Part shown: positions 7,368 through 10,559 of the stretch, piece by piece | How positions within the stretch are numbered: position 1 is the stretch's first letter | Layout of the letters: each line of letters begins with the position of its first letter | Source of the DNA: Anaerosoma sp034007245 | GTDB taxonomy: Bacteria > Actinomycetota > Coriobacteriia > Anaerosomatales > Anaerosomataceae | Assembly: GCA_034007245.1 (NCBI GenBank) | Contig: JAVERH010000069.1 | Location: forward strand, 1 to 10,559 | Length of the DNA: 10,559 nucleotides | Direction of reading: 5' to 3' | Program-made: the position numbers and the translations under genes | Notes under the pieces: generated by a model | Told to the model about the DNA's origin: nothing | Databases searched by the model: none | What the model saw: only the letters and a program-made list of their open reading frames with translations

Positions 7368-8320
7368 CCGCGGAGCGTCACCTCACCGGCAACGATACGC
7401 CGCTCATCGCCGGGCAGACCGATCAGTAGCTCTCCCGCATCGCCGATACCCGCCACCGGCCCTTCGGCCACGATGGACCCCGAGGCATCTCGCACGACCA
7501 CCGTCTCACCGACGATACTAAGTCGCCGGACATACGCGTCGTGCAGTTCCCCGAACCCACCCGCCAGGAACTGGCGATACGCGGTGGCGACACCGTCGAG
7601 CACCGCGGCCGCAGCGACTGCGGCCCCTACACACAGGACATGCTCGGCGATCGAGCTCGCCCGCTCGTGTGGACGTCCGGTGACGTTCAGCCCACAGCCG
7701 AGAACGACCCATTCGATCTGGTCCGCCTCGGCAGCCATCTCAAGCAGGATGCCGGCGACCTTGCGTCCGTCGACCTCCACGTCGTTCGGCCACTTGAGGC
7801 GGACGTCGAGGCCGAGTGTGGCGAGACCATCGGCTACGCCCACTGCAGCAACGAGTGGCAGCGGCATCAGAGCGGACGGCGGCAGCGGCGGACGCAGCAC
7901 GGCCGAGACGTACGCGCCGCCTTCCGGCGAAACCCATGTGCGATCGAAGCGACCACGCCCTCCGGTCTGCCGTGCCGCGACGATCAGCGCCCCTTCCGGA
8001 GCGCCGCCACGCGCAAGCCGCTTGGCGTCATCGTTCGTAGAAACTGTCTCAGCGCCACCCTCGCACGTGACCCATAGATCGTGATGAAGCCGTGGGGCGA
8101 CCTCCTCGGGCAGACAGACATCGGGCGCAGACACGAGCCGATACCCGACCCGGGACGAGGATGCGACCTCGTAGCCGAGCGACCTGAGTGCCGTCACATG
8201 CGCGTTCACGGTCGCACGCGAGACTCCGAGCGCCGAGGCGATCGCCTCCCCGGAGATACCTGCATCACCGGCCCTCCTGAGCGCGTCCGCGACAGCAGCG
8301 CGTGTGGAAAGCGTGATCAC
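7364..8320 (-). CDS. birA: bifunctional biotin protein ligase / biotin operon repressor
   Basis: Joins biotin to carrier proteins (such as acetyl-CoA carboxylase BCCP) through biotinyl-5'-AMP and, as the loaded dimer, represses biotin genes. It is 318 aa, the size of E. coli BirA. Residues 1-65 form a winged helix (ISGEAIASALGVSRATVNAH). The ligase core has STN (94-96), the biotinyl-AMP loop GRGRFDRTW (121-129), KWPND (176-180), the catalytic lysine K187 in GRKVAGIL, and GCGLNV (208-213). A C-terminal SH3-like domain spans about 265-318. The loop has Asp126 where E. coli has Gly120; the functionally important Arg (E. coli R118) is kept as R124. The GTG start at 8320 overlaps the dedA stop in GTGA, so translation is probably coupled. 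The adjacent operator points to repression of bioY rather than classic control of its own promoter. Confidence 0.95.
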   Translation of the reverse strand: MITLSTRAAVADALRRAGDAGISGEAIASALGVSRATVNAHVTALRSLGYEVASSSRVGYRLVSAPDVCLPEEVAPRLHHDLWVTCEGGAETVSTNDDAKRLARGGAPEGALIVAARQTGGRGRFDRTWVSPEGGAYVSAVLRPPLPPSALMPLPLVAAVGVADGLATLGLDVRLKWPNDVEVDGRKVAGILLEMAAEADQIEWVVLGCGLNVTGRPHERASSIAEHVLCVGAAVAAAAVLDGVATAYRQFLAGGFGELHDAYVRRLSIVGETVVVRDASGSIVAEGPVAGIGDAGELLIGLPGDERRIVAGEVTLRG

Positions 8321-9000
8321 TCGTCGTCCTCAGGCTCGGCATCTTGTAGCTCTTCGGCCAGATCGGCCAGGGTCTCGACCCTGTGTTCGATATACCTGCG
8401 TCGACCCCAGAGGATCATCGCAAACATCGCGACGAGCAGAAACAGTCCCACCCACGTGAGACTCCGCGCAACGGCCAGTGCCCGATCGAAGTTGTCCGCG
8501 AAGATGCGACCGAGCATGACCATGAGCGTCGTGTACATGAGCGCACCAATGAACGTGTAGAGCTCGAATATCCACAGGCGCATCCGCGAGGCACCAGCGA
8601 TGACGGGGACGAAGTTCTTGAAACCGGCGGCAAAACGCGAGACAAGCACCGTCTTGTTGCCGTGAATCTCGAAGTACTCCTCAGCGGCGATGACCCGCTC
8701 CTCGTCAAAGAACCTGCCGCCCCACTTGATGAGCGCGTTGCGACCCCCGTGTCGGCCAAACCAATACGAGAGGTTACTTCCGGTCATCGTCCCGACCAAC
8801 GACGATAGACCGACGAGCCAGGGATTGAGACCACCCATCTCGGACACGAACCCGGCAGCCATGACGACCGTCTCTCCCGGCGTGAACGAGCCGATGACGA
8901 AGAGGTTCTCCGAGATAGTGAAGCCTATGACGATCAGATGGCCCCAGGAGTCGAGCATGCTGAGGAACCAGTCGAGCGGCGCAAACCCGGTGACCGGCAT
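8317..9000 (-). CDS. DedA-family membrane protein
   Basis: Polytopic inner-membrane protein of 227 aa, normal for DedA. Some members move undecaprenyl phosphate across the membrane or affect proton-dependent drug and pH tolerance; which applies here is unknown. Motifs are E31 and E43 in the N-terminal re-entrant region (ENLFVIGSFTPGE), GSNLSYWFGRHGG (74-86), and SRFAAGFKNFVPVIAG (121-136) with R122 and K128. These align in spacing with the essential E39, D51, R130 and R136 of E. coli YqjA, with D to E and R to K changes. Hydrophobic segments at about 145-165 and 180-198 precede an acidic cytoplasmic tail (EPEDDE). I chose ATG at 9000: the homologous part begins here, and the possible 37-residue extension to 9111 has no membrane or family features. 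Its stop overlaps birA. Confidence 0.88.
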   Translation of the reverse strand: MPVTGFAPLDWFLSMLDSWGHLIVIGFTISENLFVIGSFTPGETVVMAAGFVSEMGGLNPWLVGLSSLVGTMTGSNLSYWFGRHGGRNALIKWGGRFFDEERVIAAEEYFEIHGNKTVLVSRFAAGFKNFVPVIAGASRMRLWIFELYTFIGALMYTTLMVMLGRIFADNFDRALAVARSLTWVGLFLLVAMFAMILWGRRRYIEHRVETLADLAEELQDAEPEDDE

Positions 9001-9278
9001 CAGGATCCCGCCCCTTCCACTGACTCGGACCACGGCACCTGCTGCGCCAAGGTCGGGAACAGTACAACGAACCCGAGTATCGTCACGACCGACAGAACGC
9101 GATAGTCCCACGTCTACCGGGTCGTGACCGCAAGTATCGCACCGATCGTTACCTGCGTGTTTGCCTAGGCGGCTGACAACCTCGACCTACATGTCCGGAA
9201 GAGACATGCATCGCGTAGTGCCGGATCGGTCATGAGACCCTGAGCGTCGAGCAGAGACGCGGGTCCTAGGCCCTTCAT
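9001..9278 (-). other. 278 bp gap between nadC and dedA
   Basis: No intact gene was recognised. The gap must hold the end of the nadBC transcript and probably the dedA-birA promoter, but I found no hexamer pair good enough to call. It contains a strong hairpin (9236-9265), a small inverted repeat CATGTC-N7-GACATG (9190-9208) and two CCTAGG palindromes (in 9163-9170 and 9261-9273). On the minus strand one frame runs from ATG at 9233 to a TGA that overlaps the dedA ATG, broken by two TAG codons. Its last third encodes a hydrophobic stretch (LSVVTILGFVVLF). It may be a decayed small membrane-protein gene or chance. Confidence 0.5.
9236..9265 (-). terminator. hairpin downstream of nadC, possible terminator or 3' end stabiliser
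   Basis: GACCC (9236-9240) plus GCGTC (9244-9248) pair with GACGC (9256-9260) plus GGGTC (9261-9265). This gives ten base pairs with a 3-base bulge (TGA) and a 7-base loop, beginning 13 bases after the nadC stop on the minus strand. No T run follows, so intrinsic termination is uncertain; it could stabilise the nadBC mRNA or act with Rho. An alternative smaller stem, GGTC-ATGA-GACC (9228-9239), would compete for the same GACC bases. Confidence 0.4.
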
Positions 9279-10187
9279 TCACTCGGTCGCATCCAGTCCG
9301 AAGTCCAGTGGATCGGCCAGGGTAAGTGCACTTGCCGAGACGCGATCGACGCCGGTAGCCGCAAGCGACCCCAGCCGTTCGAACGTGATACGTCCGGACG
9401 CCTCGGTCTGAACCCTGCGGCCTCCTGCCGATTCACGCACAGCGCGCACGGCCTCGGAGAGCATCGTATCGTCCATGTTGTCGAGCAAGACGTAGTCTGC
9501 ACCCGCCTGCGCCGCTTCCACAGCCTGCCCGATCGTATCAGCCTCACACTCGATGGGCAGGTCCGGACGCCCTCGCCTCGCTGCTTCGATCGCCCGGGCG
9601 ACACCTCCCGCGTACGCGATGTGGTTGTCTTTGATCAGCACCATATCCCAGAGACCCGCGCGATGGTTCGCCGCGCCGCCGGTGCGGACCGCATACTTCG
9701 AGAGCGCGCGCAGCCCCGGTAGCGTCTTGCGCGTGTCGACCACGGTGACCCTATCCCCCGCAGCACGTCGCCACCGCCGTGCCTCGGAGGCGATCCCGGA
9801 CAGCAGCATGAGTAGATTGAGCGCCGTGCGCTCGCCTGCGAGCACATCTCGCACAGGCCCCTCGATCTCGAGCACCGCAGTGCCGGGGACGACGTCAGCC
9901 CCCTCGGCAACGAGCGGGAAGCAGGTGACCGCGTCGACGCCTGTGGCCGCCGCAAGCAACTGGTAGGTACGCTCCACCAACGACAGACCACAGACCACGC
10001 CGACATCACGTGCCACCACCCGGCCCCGGAACACAGCGTCAGTGGGCACGGTCGTCGCAGAAGTCGCGTCGGCCTCGAGCAGATCGGGATCTACGGCGCA
10101 CTGGCCCAGGAAACAGCCGGGCGTCACGCCAAGATCCTCCGCGAGCGCACTCGCGAGAAGCTCATCGGATGCAGGCAGTCCATACAT
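9279..10187 (-). CDS. nadC: nicotinate-nucleotide pyrophosphorylase (quinolinate phosphoribosyltransferase)
   Basis: Converts quinolinate and PRPP to nicotinate mononucleotide, CO2 and pyrophosphate in de novo NAD synthesis. It is 302 aa, slightly longer than the usual 270-290. Family motifs in order are ALAEDLG (14-20), ERTALNLLMLLSGIAS (119-134), DTRKTLPGLRALSKYAVRTG (151-170) running into GGAANHRAGLWDMVLIKDNH, ECEADT (213-218), VLLDNM (233-238), EASGRI (262-267) and GVDRVSASALT (279-289). Between EDLG and DATSAT lie about 19 extra residues (VTPGCFLGQCAVDPDLLEA), which explains the length. Start: ATG at 10187 has AAGG 7 bases upstream. GTG at 10190 is the alternative and adds one residue. 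The ATG shares a base with the nadB stop (TGATG), so the genes are coupled. Confidence 0.95.
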   Translation of the reverse strand: MYGLPASDELLASALAEDLGVTPGCFLGQCAVDPDLLEADATSATTVPTDAVFRGRVVARDVGVVCGLSLVERTYQLLAAATGVDAVTCFPLVAEGADVVPGTAVLEIEGPVRDVLAGERTALNLLMLLSGIASEARRWRRAAGDRVTVVDTRKTLPGLRALSKYAVRTGGAANHRAGLWDMVLIKDNHIAYAGGVARAIEAARRGRPDLPIECEADTIGQAVEAAQAGADYVLLDNMDDTMLSEAVRAVRESAGGRRVQTEASGRITFERLGSLAATGVDRVSASALTLADPLDFGLDATE

Positions 10188-10559
10188 CACAGTGCCTTTT
10201 CGGTGGACGGTATCGCCTCGACACCGCGCAACGGCTCATGGTGCGGTTCCTCACCGCGACGCCACACCGTGCGCCCGCGCCAGCACGCATCGTCGCGCGT
10301 GGGGTAGTCACTCCTGTAGTGCGTGCCGCGACTCTCCTGGCGCATGATCGCGGCCGACGTCATCAGCGAGGCATTCACGAGCAGATTGCGTGTCTCGACC
10401 TCGTACGGATGCTCGCCTCCAATCGACCCCGCGAGCTCATTCAGCCCCTCCATCGCTGCCGAAAGACTCTCGGCCGAACGTGTGACAGCGACATGGTCGC
10501 TCATGAGGGCTTGGAGCGTCGCGCGCACCGCGCGTGCATCGGCTGTGGCGAGCGGTGAG
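10187..10559 (-). CDS. nadB: L-aspartate oxidase, C-terminal part (cut by window edge)
   Basis: FAD enzyme that oxidises L-aspartate to iminoaspartate, which NadA condenses to quinolinate. Only the last 123 residues are in the window; the reading frame is open to the right edge, so the start lies outside. The segment resembles the helical C-terminal domain shared with succinate dehydrogenase and fumarate reductase flavoproteins, ending in the diagnostic stretch ETRNLLVNASLMTSAAIMRQ followed by ESRGTHYRSDYP. Identity as NadB rather than SdhA/FrdA rests mainly on its overlap with nadC and on the short tail after the ESRG motif. nadA is expected further upstream but is not visible. Confidence 0.88.
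   Translation of the reverse strand, partial: SPLATADARAVRATLQALMSDHVAVTRSAESLSAAMEGLNELAGSIGGEHPYEVETRNLLVNASLMTSAAIMRQESRGTHYRSDYPTRDDACWRGRTVWRRGEEPHHEPLRGVEAIPSTEKAL

Noticed and set aside
6786..8084. Long plus-strand open frame of 432 codons opposite bioY and birA
   Set aside because: Its product is Ser/Thr/Pro/Arg-rich low-complexity sequence typical of the antisense of high-GC genes, and it has no recognisable domain; both genes on the other strand are certain.
9001..9111. A 37-residue N-terminal extension of the DedA protein
   Set aside because: The added residues are polar and lack family features. DedA homology starts at the ATG at 9000, and a different frame is the more hydrophobic one in this stretch.
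9190..9208. CATGTC-N7-GACATG inverted repeat as a repressor site
   Set aside because: No known operator pattern fits, the arms are only 6 bp, and no second copy was found in the window.
1..10559. Mobile elements, CRISPR arrays, tRNA or rRNA genes, toxin-antitoxin or defence genes
   Set aside because: I saw no transposase or integrase motifs, regularly spaced repeats, or tRNA-like cloverleaf sequences. The SbcCD-like pair is the nearest to a defence gene, but its family is a general DNA-processing one.

Overview
This 10.6 kb window is a dense, high-GC bacterial chromosome segment carrying housekeeping genes. It has two partial and eight complete genes and shows no sign of phage, IS, CRISPR, tRNA or rRNA. 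Base composition and gene content suggest a deep-branching actinobacterium, perhaps Coriobacteriia-like (inference, moderate). One pointer is the biotin ligase. It keeps an N-terminal DNA-binding domain and has a matching operator in front of bioY, whereas typical Actinomycetia have a short BirA without that domain and use the TetR-type regulator BioQ.

Layout from left to right. Positions 1-368 (-) hold the N-terminal part of type III pantothenate kinase (coaX). A 115 bp divergent promoter region separates it from a two-gene plus-strand operon: an OmpR/PhoB-type response regulator (484-1185) and its membrane histidine kinase (1192-2634). This operon converges on a minus-strand pair that overlaps by ATGA: a YhaO-like metallophosphoesterase (5391-6647) and a YhaN-like ABC-type ATPase (2677-5394). 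The pair resembles SbcD/SbcC, but a predicted transmembrane hairpin occupies the point where SbcC/Rad50 carries its zinc hook.

Upstream on the minus strand come the biotin transporter bioY (6731-7297), bifunctional birA (7364-8320) and a DedA-family membrane protein (8317-9000). Then follow a 278 bp gap, nadC (9279-10187) and the C-terminal part of nadB (10187 to the window edge). All minus-strand neighbours except at the bioY-yhaO, birA-bioY and nadC-dedA gaps overlap by a few bases, which implies translational coupling.

How the genes work together. The minus strand is a cofactor locus: nadB-nadC make nicotinate mononucleotide for NAD, birA/bioY handle biotin attachment and uptake, and coaX starts CoA synthesis. 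The nadBC-birA-coaX association is familiar from other bacteria. Here it is interrupted by dedA, bioY, the nuclease/ATPase pair and the oppositely oriented two-component system. The clearest regulatory finding is a perfect 9-bp inverted repeat with a 15-bp spacer (7311-7343). It overlaps the -10 element of a good sigma-70-type promoter directly in front of bioY and has the architecture of a BirA operator.

I see no convincingly novel system. The items most worth a second look are the bioY operator/promoter, the membrane-hairpin YhaN protein, and an amber-interrupted reading frame in the nadC-dedA gap.
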